From: Campylobacteraceae bacterium
GTDB taxonomy: Bacteria > Campylobacterota > Campylobacteria > Campylobacterales > Sulfurovaceae
Reading direction: 5' to 3'
Assembly: GCA_027036015.1 (NCBI GenBank)
Contig: JALVTH010000074.1
Span: forward strand, 1-64,000
Length of the DNA: 64,000 nucleotides
How positions within the stretch are numbered: the stretch's first letter is position 1; each line of letters starts with the position of its first letter. A program made the position numbers and the translations under genes. Shown here piece after piece: positions 1 to 8,947 of the stretch. The notes under the pieces are model-generated. The model saw nothing but the letters and a program-made list of their open reading frames with translations. It ran no database searches and was not told the DNA's origin.

Positions 1-1
1 T

Positions 2-274
2 AGCGAAGTTAAAAAAGTTGATTGGGAAACTACATTTCATTACGAAATGACAGCAAGAATTAGAATTGTTACTTTTTATATATATTTAAAAAACGGTAAA
101 AGGGTTAAAGGTAGATTTGATTTTGCAAAATGGCTTATTTATGCAAAGATTTTATATATTCATATGCGTGTTAATAATGAAAAAATAGGCACAGCAACAG
201 GGCATAAAAAAGTAGCAAAAGCATTTAATAAAATTTTACAAGAGTTAGATAAAAATGGGTGTGAATCATTCTAA
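2..274 (+). CDS. C-terminal part of an unrecognised protein (5' end outside window)
   Basis: The frame is open from base 2 and reads through an internal ATG at 47, so the gene probably begins before the window and 47 need not be its start. The visible 90 residues are basic and aromatic (YIYLKNGKRVKGRFDF, then HMRVNNEKIGTATGHKK) and end in GCESF. No signal peptide, membrane segment or motif is recognised. The strand is opposite to the following genes, and it ends just before a long hairpin at 300-345. The function is unknown. It is called as real because the open frame starts upstream of the window and the codon use looks like the neighbours; this is a moderate call only. Confidence 0.5.
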   Translation, partial: SEVKKVDWETTFHYEMTARIRIVTFYIYLKNGKRVKGRFDFAKWLIYAKILYIHMRVNNEKIGTATGHKKVAKAFNKILQELDKNGCESF

Positions 275-299
275 GAAATGAAAAAGTAAAAAGGGTCAA

Positions 300-345
300 G
301 CGTTGAAGTTATACTATTTTGCAATGCAAAGTAAATTTTCAACGC
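300..345. terminator. Long imperfect hairpin between convergent genes
   Basis: An 8-bp perfect outer stem (GCGTTGAA at 300-307 with TTCAACGC at 338-345) encloses further complementary segments around TTGC-AAT-GCAA, giving a 46-base imperfect hairpin. It lies between a plus-strand gene ending at 274 and a minus-strand gene ending at 363, where a bidirectional terminator would be expected. There is no clear T-run on either side, so it could instead be a small repeat element. Confidence 0.4.
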
Positions 346-362
346 CCAACCCACCACAACTT

Positions 363-827
363 TTACGCTTTGTTTATCTTTTCTAAAAGCTCCTCTTTTG
401 GAAGCTTAACCAAATCTTTTTTTACAATTTTTACGATTTTATCTTGATTAATTCGCTCAAGCACAAAATTTGCAATCTCTTCATTAAGTGCTAAAAAGAG
501 TTTTCGTGGTGCTTTTTGTTCTAATTCATTTACATCTTTAGCAATATCTTCTAATACTCTTTTTTCAATCTCTTCTTCAAGATTATGCTCTTCACCTCTA
601 CTTGCACCTTTTGTAGCATCACCTTTAAAACGCCCTGCTTCATCAGTTAGCATTTCGTGCAATTTTTTGTGCGTTGCAATATAATCTTTATCGCTAAGAA
701 GTTCAAGTTTTACTTCGTCTTCTTTTAAACCAGCTTCTGCTTCAAGAGTTCTTGGTTTTGCTTCGTATGCTTTTAATTCCCCTTTATTTACTACAACGAC
801 CCAGTCTCCCACTTTTACTTTTTTCAT
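363..827 (-). CDS. Host-attachment family protein (PF10116-like)
   Basis: This 154-residue protein opens with MKKVKVGDWVVVVNKGEL, the first strand of this family. It carries the family signature of an AGRFKGDA-like segment, then SRGEEHNLEEE, then RKLFLALNEEIANFVLERI. The name (protein required for attachment to host cells) comes from Agrobacterium; in most bacteria the molecular role is unknown, and a cytoplasmic translation-factor-like (eRF1-related) fold has been proposed. No signal peptide is seen, which argues against a surface adhesin. A strong AAGGAGG ribosome site sits just before the ATG. It lies 14 bases after the unknown gene at 842-1513, so the two are probably co-transcribed. Confidence 0.75.
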   Translation of the reverse strand: MKKVKVGDWVVVVNKGELKAYEAKPRTLEAEAGLKEDEVKLELLSDKDYIATHKKLHEMLTDEAGRFKGDATKGASRGEEHNLEEEIEKRVLEDIAKDVNELEQKAPRKLFLALNEEIANFVLERINQDKIVKIVKKDLVKLPKEELLEKINKA

Positions 828-841
828 TTTTTCCTCCTTTT

Positions 842-1513
842 TTAATTTTTATCAAAATCATCTACATAACAATTACTATCAAATAGTTTTGTTCCACCAA
901 CACTTAATCTCTCTAATAAATATAAATTACTCTCTTGGTCATATCGCACAATGTATAAATCCTCAATTACATTAGTTGGATCAAAATAACCTTCACTCTC
1001 TTCTACTTCATCGTCAATTACTTTTAGAGAATCGATATTGATACTATCACAAAGCACTTCGTTAATGTCTTCTTGCAAAACGTTAGCATAATTTGAGCAA
1101 TCAATATAACTCAAAGTTACTTCCCCAGCAGTTAGCTCTTCTTTTTCATTCTCAAATACAAATTCACCCTCTCCTACTTCACGGCGTAAATAGATAATTT
1201 CACCATCGTATATATCTTCTAAATTAGCAAAAAGCTCTTGCAAATCTTGTGCTTCAAGGCTTATTGTATCCAAATCAAAGTCTTCTCCTTCAATCTCAAC
1301 GACTACGTCGTCTTTAAATAAAATTCTCATTTGAAGCGAAGGAGAAATGGCATCAATTTCACCACTTTCAATTAATTCTAACACCCTTTCATAAAGCAGC
1401 TCTTGATCTTTTTTTGAGCTTAAATCATATTTACTCGTATCAATTGCCAAATCATCTCTTACCCTATAAATACTAAAAACTTCTCCTCTACCTCTTAAGG
1501 CTATTTGAGCCAT
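842..1513 (-). CDS. Unrecognised acidic cytosolic protein
   Basis: The start at 1513 (MAQIALRGRGEV) is chosen because AAAGGAG lies just upstream; a longer frame to 1603 has no ribosome site and begins with low-complexity hydrophobic sequence. The 223-residue product is strongly acidic, with many Glu/Asp runs such as IEGEDFDLD and DDEVEESEG, and has no signal peptide or membrane segment. Near its C-terminus YIVRYDQESNLYLLERL looks like a beta hairpin. It has two isolated cysteines (CSNYAN, CDSINID) but no metal motif. It precedes the host-attachment-family gene and may act with it. The family is not recognised. Confidence 0.6.
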   Translation of the reverse strand: MAQIALRGRGEVFSIYRVRDDLAIDTSKYDLSSKKDQELLYERVLELIESGEIDAISPSLQMRILFKDDVVVEIEGEDFDLDTISLEAQDLQELFANLEDIYDGEIIYLRREVGEGEFVFENEKEELTAGEVTLSYIDCSNYANVLQEDINEVLCDSINIDSLKVIDDEVEESEGYFDPTNVIEDLYIVRYDQESNLYLLERLSVGGTKLFDSNCYVDDFDKN

Positions 1514-1587
1514 AGCAACTCCTTTTTTTATAATTGTAATTAAAAAAAAAGATTTTTTTTGCAAATTAAGTAGCAAAAAATAAAAAA

Positions 1588-3045
1588 TTAAAACTTTTTC
1601 CAAAATTCGCGACTAAATAAAATAATAAAAGTATAAAACTCTAATCTTCCTATAATCATAAAAATTGCTAAAACAATTTTGTCAAAATCGTTAAATATCG
1701 TAAAGTTATCAGCTGGTCCAACGTTTCCAAATCCAGGTCCAATATTTCCAATAACTGCAATTGCTGCACTCATTGAAGTTAAATAATCATACCCTCTTGC
1801 AAAAAGATAAAATGAAAGCAAGAGAGTAGAAAAAAGATAAACAAAAATAAAAGCACTCACATTACCAAGCGTTTTACCATCTACCTTTTTTTTATCAATA
1901 AAAACAGAAATCATTGCTTTTGGATGTAAAATTTGCTTAAATTGCACTCCAAGTGTTTTAAAAATAGCAATAAAACGAATAGTTTTAATTCCTCCAGCTG
2001 TACTTCCAGCATTTGCTCCCAAAAACATTGGAATAAAAATAATAGCAAGTGCTGCATGTGACCACTTGCCATAATCAGTTGAAGCAAAACCAGTTGTTGT
2101 AATAATTGAAGAGATGGTAAAAAATGAATGTGTGCTACTTTCAAGCAAACTTACATGAGCATTTTTCATATGCACGTAAGTTAGGACACTTGATAAAGCT
2201 ATAAAAAGGATAAAAAACCACACCACCTCTTCGCTTAAATAACCTTTAAAATCACCCTTAAGAGCTCTTAAATGGGCAATAAAGTTTACGCCACTTAAAA
2301 ACATAAAAATCGTTGTTACCCATAAAATAAAGTAGTTCCCACTCCAATAACCTAAGCTTGCATTTTTGGTCGAAAAACCTCCCGTAGAAATAGTTGAGAA
2401 GGCATGATTGATTGCATCAAACCAATTCATTCCTCCAACATATAAAAGTAAAGCATCGGCTACGGTTAAAAAAAGATAAGTTAGCCATAATCCTTTTGCC
2501 ATATCTTTAATTTTTGGTGTTAATTTCTCAAGTGTAACTCCCGTCGATTCTGCTTTAAAAAGTGTAAGAGATCCTGTTGGATTAATAAAGGTAAGTAAAC
2601 CAACACCTAAAACGATAATCCCCATTCCTCCAAGCCAATGAAAAAGACTTCGAAGAAGAAGCGTCATGTGCGAGAGAGATTCAATGTCGCTATAAATCGT
2701 AGCTCCTGTTGTTGTAAATCCGCTAATTGCTTCAAAAAAACCTTGCGCAAAGGTAATGTTAGAAGTTAAATAAAGCGCACTTCCTCCAGTTAGACCCAAA
2801 AGAATCCAAATAAGATTTACGGCTAAAATACCATCTTTAATACTCATTTTTACTTCATGTTTAATCAAAGCTAAAAAAATTACGAAATTGACAATAAAAA
2901 AAATGATATCAAATAAAATATACTCTTCTACAATTTTTTCGTTATAAATTACTCCAACAAATGCTACTAATGCTAAAAAAAGAGAAAAAACTATTCCAAC
3001 GGTTGCAATAAATTTTGCAATGTTTTTTAAAGATCTTCCATCCAT
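1588..3045 (-). CDS. trkH: Trk/Ktr-type potassium uptake channel subunit TrkH
   Basis: This 485-residue polytopic inner-membrane protein imports K+. The four selectivity-filter pore loops of the TrkH/TrkG/KtrB superfamily are visible in order: GFTTTGA (about residue 109), STISTGGF, ITTTGFAS and NIGPGFG. Hydrophobic helices begin at IATVGIVFSLFLALVAFVGV. The length matches TrkH. The start overlaps the end of trkA by 19 bases, so channel and regulatory subunit are translationally coupled. Family knowledge says the cytosolic TrkA ring gates the channel in response to nucleotides. Confidence 0.93.
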   Translation of the reverse strand: MDGRSLKNIAKFIATVGIVFSLFLALVAFVGVIYNEKIVEEYILFDIIFFIVNFVIFLALIKHEVKMSIKDGILAVNLIWILLGLTGGSALYLTSNITFAQGFFEAISGFTTTGATIYSDIESLSHMTLLLRSLFHWLGGMGIIVLGVGLLTFINPTGSLTLFKAESTGVTLEKLTPKIKDMAKGLWLTYLFLTVADALLLYVGGMNWFDAINHAFSTISTGGFSTKNASLGYWSGNYFILWVTTIFMFLSGVNFIAHLRALKGDFKGYLSEEVVWFFILFIALSSVLTYVHMKNAHVSLLESSTHSFFTISSIITTTGFASTDYGKWSHAALAIIFIPMFLGANAGSTAGGIKTIRFIAIFKTLGVQFKQILHPKAMISVFIDKKKVDGKTLGNVSAFIFVYLFSTLLLSFYLFARGYDYLTSMSAAIAVIGNIGPGFGNVGPADNFTIFNDFDKIVLAIFMIIGRLEFYTFIILFSREFWKKF

Positions 3046-4355
3046 GCTTTTGCTTGCTCTTCTAAAAAGTTTGGAATAAATAAAACGATGGTATCGTTTG
3101 CTTGGAGAGAAATTTTATTTAAATGATCTAAATAAAAAATTTGCTCATTTCTCACGATTAAAGCAATGGCATTTTCTTCGTTTATTGCCTTTATCTCTTT
3201 ACCAATAAGCTTCGAGTTTTCTTTTATTTTACGAAGCAAAATTGTTCCTTTCCCTCCACAATAGTGACGCTCTTGGATAAAACCACTTGAGGAGATCGTC
3301 TCTAAAATTTTGTAAAAGGTCGTCATTTTAGGACCTCGAACCGCAATAATACCAAGTTTATGCATTAGTTCATAAAAATTGACGTCATTATTAATGGCAA
3401 CACTTTTTTTAACGCCATACTCCTTTGCCTCAAGACATCGTATAATGTTATCTTCATCATCACTACTTGTAGCAATAACCATGTCTGCACTACTTATATT
3501 TTCTTCTTCAAAAATGGTTCGCTCATGAAAACGGCTATTTATAATTGTTGCTTCATTTAAAAGCTCTTGTGAGGCTTTTTTACACTTTTTTTCATCTTTA
3601 TCGATTATTTTTACACTTGCTCCCTTTTGTAAAAAGAGCTTTGCTACTTCAATTCCAAGTGTTCCTGCTCCAAAAATAGCTATCTTTTCAATCTCTTCTG
3701 GAGCCGAGGAATTTAGTTTTTGACACCACTGCCGTAAATCTTTTTCTCTTCCAAAAAGATAGATAATATCATCTTTTTTTATCATTTCATTTTCTCGTGG
3801 AATAAAAAATGCTTTTTCTCGCTCAATACCTGCTACCACTACGCTATCGGTATTTATCTCTTTTAGAGCAATCTCTTCTTCAAGTTCTACTGCTATTGAA
3901 ATAAGCTTTGCATTCATTAAGGAACTAAATTCTTTAACGTTGTTTGCTTTTGGAAAATCTAAAAGCATGCCAATTGCTTTTGCACTAAAAGTAAATGGAA
4001 AGATTGCTTTATCAATTCCAAGACGAACTGCCATGGAACTTTTAGCAAAATAAGGGTTGCGAAGACGAATAATCTTTTTTTTCACTTCTATAATATCATC
4101 AACAATGAGTGTGGATAAAATATTTGCTTCGTCGCTATCGGTAACTGCTATAAAAATATCATACTCTTGCCCAATAAAAGGCTTATAAACGTCTGGATCT
4201 TCAATATGTCCTTCAATCGTCATAATATCAAGCATTTCAGAAATTGCTTGAAGTATTTGCCTATTTTTGTCAATCAAAATAACGTTATGCTTGGTTGAAA
4301 GCGTTTGGGCTAAGTTAAATCCTACCTGCCCAGCACCAGCAATTATTATATCCAT
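3027..4355 (-). CDS. trkA: Trk system potassium uptake regulatory subunit TrkA
   Basis: This 442-residue cytosolic subunit has two tandem RCK (TrkA-N/TrkA-C) units. The first Rossmann motif is IIAGAGQVGFNLA at the N-terminus and the second is IAIFGAGTLGIEVAKLF near residue 226; each is followed by an acidic residue suited to NAD(H) ribose binding. TrkA-C domains follow each one (for example LIGKEIKAINEENAIALIV near the end). The duplicated form is the classical TrkA rather than single-unit KtrA. It overlaps trkH and forms a two-gene operon with it. Confidence 0.93.
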   Translation of the reverse strand: MDIIIAGAGQVGFNLAQTLSTKHNVILIDKNRQILQAISEMLDIMTIEGHIEDPDVYKPFIGQEYDIFIAVTDSDEANILSTLIVDDIIEVKKKIIRLRNPYFAKSSMAVRLGIDKAIFPFTFSAKAIGMLLDFPKANNVKEFSSLMNAKLISIAVELEEEIALKEINTDSVVVAGIEREKAFFIPRENEMIKKDDIIYLFGREKDLRQWCQKLNSSAPEEIEKIAIFGAGTLGIEVAKLFLQKGASVKIIDKDEKKCKKASQELLNEATIINSRFHERTIFEEENISSADMVIATSSDDEDNIIRCLEAKEYGVKKSVAINNDVNFYELMHKLGIIAVRGPKMTTFYKILETISSSGFIQERHYCGGKGTILLRKIKENSKLIGKEIKAINEENAIALIVRNEQIFYLDHLNKISLQANDTIVLFIPNFLEEQAKAWMEDL

Positions 4356-4499
4356 TGAGTATCCGTTTTTTGGATTTCATAAGTGTAAGTATACTATAAA
4401 AATAGCACTTTTGAGAGAAAAAATTACAATTTTTTACAAAATATAAATTTACACTAAAAAGTTAAATTTATAGACTTTGCACAAAATAGCTCATATTTT

Positions 4500-5786
4500 C
4501 TAAGTAGTTTTTGCTTTTTTCTTTCGTTTTCTTCTTTCTGCTCTATCAATATATTTTCGTCTAATTTCAAAATTAATTGAGGTGATGTAACTAACCAAAA
4601 TAACGCTAATTCCAGTTGCAACAACAACATTATAATCAAATGTAGTCTCAAGTGAAAGAACAACGGCAGTAAGTGGAAGTTTCATTAAAACTCCCATAAA
4701 AACTGCTGCTCCAATTGCAGCAAAATAAAAAGGCTCACTTGTTAAGTGATAAAAAGATAAGATATCGCCAAAACTAAAGCCAACTAATGCTCCAATACTC
4801 ATTATTGGCAAAAAAAGCCCTCCAACAGCATTGGCATAAATTGAAACTGTCGTTCCAATAATACGTAATAAAACAATCGTAAAAATAAGTGCTAAAGGCA
4901 TTGGACCTTTGTGGTTAATAAGATAAATTAAAACCTCTTTTCCAGAAAATGCCGCATGAGGCTCTAAAACTAAAATCGTTCCAACTACTCCTCCACCAAT
5001 CAAAGCAAAAATATAATTTCTTAAATTGTGTACCTTCTTAAAAATCTCTAAATCAATTAAATGGAGCAATTTCTTTTTTAAAAAGAGATAAAAATAGATA
5101 AAAAAGGTTACATAAGGGATAAATAAAAAATTAATCAATATAAAACTTTTATCAAACTCTCGTCCAAGGGAGTGACGAAATATAATTGGCTCTAAAAAGT
5201 TATTGCTAATGGCAAATGCAGTTACTGAAGCAACGATTAAATAGCCCATATATTGCTTTAAAAATTTATGAGCAATATATTCAAAAGCAAACGAAATTCC
5301 AGTTAAAGGAGAAACGAAAATTGCTGCAATTGCACTACTTGCTCCAACGCTAATTAAAAGCTTCATAAACACTTTTGGCAATTTAAAAAATTTATGTACT
5401 TGATAAGCTAGCATTGCTCCAATTCCAGCACTTGGACCTTCTGTTCCAACCACAAAACCACTTGAAAGTGAAATAATAGAGCTAAAAATTTTTAAAAAGA
5501 GTGTTTTAAAATTTATTACCATTTTATTTTGAGCAATGGAGTCTGCAATATCGTTAATGGCATATTCTCTTGTATGCGGATATTTAGAAACAATAAAGTT
5601 AACAATTAATATAGCAACAGTTGGCAAAAGATACAAATACCAAATTGGAAGTTGAGGAATGTGCAAAAATGGATCTCCTCCAAAAAAGAAAGTTGTAAAA
5701 AAAATAAGAGTTAATTCATAACCCGTAATTAAAAACCCATTAACAATACCAACAAAAATTGATATTAAAATAAATTTTAATTGCAC
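4500..5786 (-). CDS. ClC-family chloride channel or Cl-/H+ antiporter
   Basis: This 428-residue membrane protein has the ClC signatures: GTEGPSAGIGA (the GxEGP loop carrying the gating glutamate, about residue 115) and GGLFLPIMSIGALVGF (the GxFxP loop). No C-terminal CBS domains are present; the tail is short and basic (RAERRKRKKKAK). The gating Glu is compatible with either channel or antiporter function. The gene stands alone on the minus strand between trkHA and the nuo operon. A role in ion or acid homeostasis is inferred. Confidence 0.9.
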   Translation of the reverse strand: MQLKFILISIFVGIVNGFLITGYELTLIFFTTFFFGGDPFLHIPQLPIWYLYLLPTVAILIVNFIVSKYPHTREYAINDIADSIAQNKMVINFKTLFLKIFSSIISLSSGFVVGTEGPSAGIGAMLAYQVHKFFKLPKVFMKLLISVGASSAIAAIFVSPLTGISFAFEYIAHKFLKQYMGYLIVASVTAFAISNNFLEPIIFRHSLGREFDKSFILINFLFIPYVTFFIYFYLFLKKKLLHLIDLEIFKKVHNLRNYIFALIGGGVVGTILVLEPHAAFSGKEVLIYLINHKGPMPLALIFTIVLLRIIGTTVSIYANAVGGLFLPIMSIGALVGFSFGDILSFYHLTSEPFYFAAIGAAVFMGVLMKLPLTAVVLSLETTFDYNVVVATGISVILVSYITSINFEIRRKYIDRAERRKRKKKAKTT

Positions 5787-5895
5787 ATTCTATCCATTTT
5801 AAAAGTTTTTTAAATTATAACGCTTAAGTAATAAGAAATGAGCAAAAGGAAAGTTAGAAAAATTTATAAATATAAAAAGATTACATTTTTTACAC

Positions 5896-5919
5896 ATTTA
5901 CGCTCAAAAGAGCGCAAAT
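5896..5919 (-). terminator. Hairpin just after nuoN, possible nuo operon terminator
   Basis: CGCTC-AAAA-GAGCG at 5901-5914 is flanked by complementary ATTT/AAAT with one mismatch. It starts two bases beyond the nuoN stop on the minus strand. The T-rich tract comes late, so termination strength is uncertain. Confidence 0.45.
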
Positions 5920-5921
5920 GC

Positions 5922-7412
5922 TTAAATGTGCGTAGCAACGATAAGTTTTGTAATATAACTCATTAAAGGCTGAATGTAAAAAATTGAAGTTATTGTGACA
6001 AATGCTGCAAATCCAATTACTGTTTGAAGCGCTAAAGTTCTGTTTGCATAGACAATTTGTCCATCTTTTACAATCGCTGGTTTTAAGAACATATAAACAA
6101 TAAGTTTTAAATAATAATATGCTGCAATAGCACTATTTAAAGCCATAATAAGAGCAACTGTATAATATCCTTTATCTACAATTGCACTAATTACATAAAG
6201 TTTACCCCAAAAGAGACTAAATGGAGGAACACCAGCTAAAGAGAGCATAAAAATTGCCATAATTACTGCTGCAATTGGTGCTTTATGAATCATACCAGCA
6301 AATTTTTCGTATGGATGATGATATCTTTCGTGAAATCTTGCTGTTTTTCTTCTACTAATCCAAAGCATTGCAAAAGCACCAAGATTTGTAAAAAGGAAAA
6401 GTCCATAATACATAAAAATCGACGCATACCCTTTTGTAGAATCAAGAGCAACTGCTACCATAATAAAACCAGCATGTGATATTGAGCTATAAGCAAGCAT
6501 TCTTTTTACATCTTCTTGGACAAGTGCCATCATGTTTGAAACGGTTGTAGTAACGATTGCTAAAGCTATAATAACATATTTAATAAGTGTAATATTTAAA
6601 TCAAAATATAAGCTAAAGACACGAATTGCAACAACCATCATTGCAATTTTTGGAACGATAGACATATATCCTGCCATTGGAGCTGGAGCACCCTCATATG
6701 CATCAGGCGTCCACATATGAAATGGAATAAGTGAAACTTTAAAGCCTATTGCAACAAGAAGCAATAATGCTGCTCCAGCTATAGGAATAATGCTTCCAGC
6801 CTCATGGATTCTTTCTTGAAAAACTTGAGCAATCGTATGTAGCTCTACTGAACCAGTTAGTCCATAAAGTGCAGCTGAACCCATAGCATAAAAGCCTGCT
6901 GCCATTGCACCCATTGTAAAGTATTTTACTGCTGCTTCAATTGAAGGCTTAGTATTATGCATTGCAATAAGTGGATAAAGAGCCAACGAAGCAGTCTCAA
7001 GCCCAACAAAAATTAAAATTAAATTATCACTACTTACCATAAATTGAAAACCAAAAATCATAAATAAAAACATTGCAAAAAATTCTGGATAGGAAAATTC
7101 ATGAAATCGCTTTTTCGTTAATGCAAGTGGAATAAAAAGTATCGATCCAATTAAAATAATTAAATTCCCTAACACGGAAATTCCATCAATTAAAATTAAA
7201 TCAAAAAGCCCTCTACTATTTAACTTTACACTCGTTGTTGCACCAAAAGCAATAAAAAGCGTTAAAATCGTTAAGGTAACATAAAGCGACTTATCCAAAT
7301 TTGGCTTAATTAAATCAATAATTAAAATAAGCAATGCTCCAGCTAATGTAACAAGCATTGGTGCAAGCGTTACTAAATTAAGTGCATCATAATTTATTGC
7401 AATAGGCATCAT
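5922..7412 (-). CDS. nuoN: NADH-quinone oxidoreductase subunit N
   Basis: This 496-residue antiporter-like membrane subunit of complex I is one of the three Mrp-type proton-pumping subunits. It has about 14 hydrophobic helices. Conserved features are LIPFHMWTPDAYEGAPAP (the broken TM helix with the conserved Pro and charged residues) and KRMLAYSSISHAGFI. The start codon overlaps the nuoM stop (ATGATG containing the TGA), and it is the last gene of the operon. Two consecutive ATG codons are possible starts; the first has GGAG at a good distance. Confidence 0.96.
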   Translation of the reverse strand: MMPIAINYDALNLVTLAPMLVTLAGALLILIIDLIKPNLDKSLYVTLTILTLFIAFGATTSVKLNSRGLFDLILIDGISVLGNLIILIGSILFIPLALTKKRFHEFSYPEFFAMFLFMIFGFQFMVSSDNLILIFVGLETASLALYPLIAMHNTKPSIEAAVKYFTMGAMAAGFYAMGSAALYGLTGSVELHTIAQVFQERIHEAGSIIPIAGAALLLLVAIGFKVSLIPFHMWTPDAYEGAPAPMAGYMSIVPKIAMMVVAIRVFSLYFDLNITLIKYVIIALAIVTTTVSNMMALVQEDVKRMLAYSSISHAGFIMVAVALDSTKGYASIFMYYGLFLFTNLGAFAMLWISRRKTARFHERYHHPYEKFAGMIHKAPIAAVIMAIFMLSLAGVPPFSLFWGKLYVISAIVDKGYYTVALIMALNSAIAAYYYLKLIVYMFLKPAIVKDGQIVYANRTLALQTVIGFAAFVTITSIFYIQPLMSYITKLIVATHI

Positions 7413-8938
7413 TTTTTAATCTCCTTTAGCGCTTTACTTACATGTATCGTAGCCTTAGCCTCTTTTGTTTGAGCTTTTTTATGCATGAATGCAACTAAAG
7501 CCTTAGTAGATGTATTAATTGGCTCTAAGATAGGTTTTGGGTAAATACCTAACCAAATAACAATTGCCACAAGAGGAATAAGGGCAAATTTTTCTTTTAA
7601 ATCTAAATCACTTAAGTGTTTGTTCTCTTCTTTTGTAATTGGGCCAAAGAAACTTTTTTTCAAAACGCTTAACATATAAACTGCACCTACAATAATTGAA
7701 GTTCCTCCAATTACAGTCAATATTGGAGATACTTTAAAAAATCCAGCTAAGGAGAGGTATTCGCCAATAAATCCAATTGTAAGTGGAAGTCCAACTGATG
7801 CCATCGTCATAATTCCAAAAATAGTTGCATATGTTGGCATAACACTTGCAAGCCCTCCAAATTCACTCATTAATTTTGTATGACGTCTATCATAAATGAC
7901 TCCAACAAGCATAAAGAGTGCTCCAGATACAATTCCGTGAGAGAGCATCAAGAAAATTGAACCGCCAATTCCTTCTACATTCATTGCAAAAGTTCCAAGA
8001 ATGATAACGCCCATATGTGAAATTGAACTATATGCAATAACTTGCTTCATATCCTTTTGTGCATAAGCAACCATTGCTGTATAAATAATCATAATAAGCG
8101 CAATAATAGCAATTGGTGTAATGTATGCCACTGCTGCATCTGGAAATAGTGGTAACGAAAATCTTACAAAACCATAAGTTCCCATTTTAAGTAAAACGGC
8201 AGCCAAGATTACCGAACCCACTGTTGGTGCCTGACCATGAGCGTAAGGAAGCCATGTATGGAATGGAAACATTGGAACTTTGATTGCAAAACCAAGGAAA
8301 AAAGCAATAAATAACCACTTTTGTAAATCAAGCGGTAATACCATCTTATACCAATCAGTTAACGCAAAGCTCCAATGACCTGTTGTTTTATAGTAAAGAT
8401 ATCCCATAAATAAAATACCAACAAGCATTACAAGTGAACCAGCAAAGGTATAAATAAAGAACTTAATTGCTGCATAAAGTCTCTTATCACCACCCCATGC
8501 ACCAATAATATAAAGCATAGGAACAAGAGAAAACTCCCAAAAAATGTAAAATAAAATTACATCTAATGCAACAAAGACTCCAACCATCGCCACTTCTAAA
8601 AAGAGCAACGTAATAATCATATTTTTAAGATCTTTTTTTACGCTTAAACCAACGATTCCAAGAAGCGTCATAAGTGTTGTCATAACAATAATAAATAAAC
8701 TAATACCATCAACACCCAAATAATAATTAATTCCAAAGCTTGGAATAAGTGGAATAAATTCTTGAAATTGCATTCCAGGATTACTTCCATCAAAACCAAA
8801 CCAAAGCCAAAGCGAAAGTAAAAACTCTATCGTTGCCACTGCAATACCATAAACTCTAATACTCTTTTGGTTTATTAAAAAACCCAAAAGTCCCGCTACT
8901 AGAGGAAAAAAGATTAATATACTTAAAATGTGCGACAT
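7409..8938 (-). CDS. nuoM: NADH-quinone oxidoreductase subunit M
   Basis: This 509-residue Mrp-like proton-translocating subunit has multiple transmembrane helices. The diagnostic segments are EFSLVPMLYIIGAWGG (carrying the conserved TM5 glutamate), MFPFHTWLPYAHGQAPT and KQVIAYSSISHMGVI. The length is normal for NuoM. It follows nuoL by nine bases and overlaps nuoN by four. The C-terminal extension is short, polar and basic. Confidence 0.97.
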   Translation of the reverse strand: MSHILSILIFFPLVAGLLGFLINQKSIRVYGIAVATIEFLLSLWLWFGFDGSNPGMQFQEFIPLIPSFGINYYLGVDGISLFIIVMTTLMTLLGIVGLSVKKDLKNMIITLLFLEVAMVGVFVALDVILFYIFWEFSLVPMLYIIGAWGGDKRLYAAIKFFIYTFAGSLVMLVGILFMGYLYYKTTGHWSFALTDWYKMVLPLDLQKWLFIAFFLGFAIKVPMFPFHTWLPYAHGQAPTVGSVILAAVLLKMGTYGFVRFSLPLFPDAAVAYITPIAIIALIMIIYTAMVAYAQKDMKQVIAYSSISHMGVIILGTFAMNVEGIGGSIFLMLSHGIVSGALFMLVGVIYDRRHTKLMSEFGGLASVMPTYATIFGIMTMASVGLPLTIGFIGEYLSLAGFFKVSPILTVIGGTSIIVGAVYMLSVLKKSFFGPITKEENKHLSDLDLKEKFALIPLVAIVIWLGIYPKPILEPINTSTKALVAFMHKKAQTKEAKATIHVSKALKEIKK

Positions 8939-8947
8939 TCCCTCTCC

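Noticed and set aside
1514-1603. N-terminal extension of the acidic unknown protein
   Set aside because: It is low-complexity and hydrophobic with no ribosome site, whereas a clear site precedes 1513.
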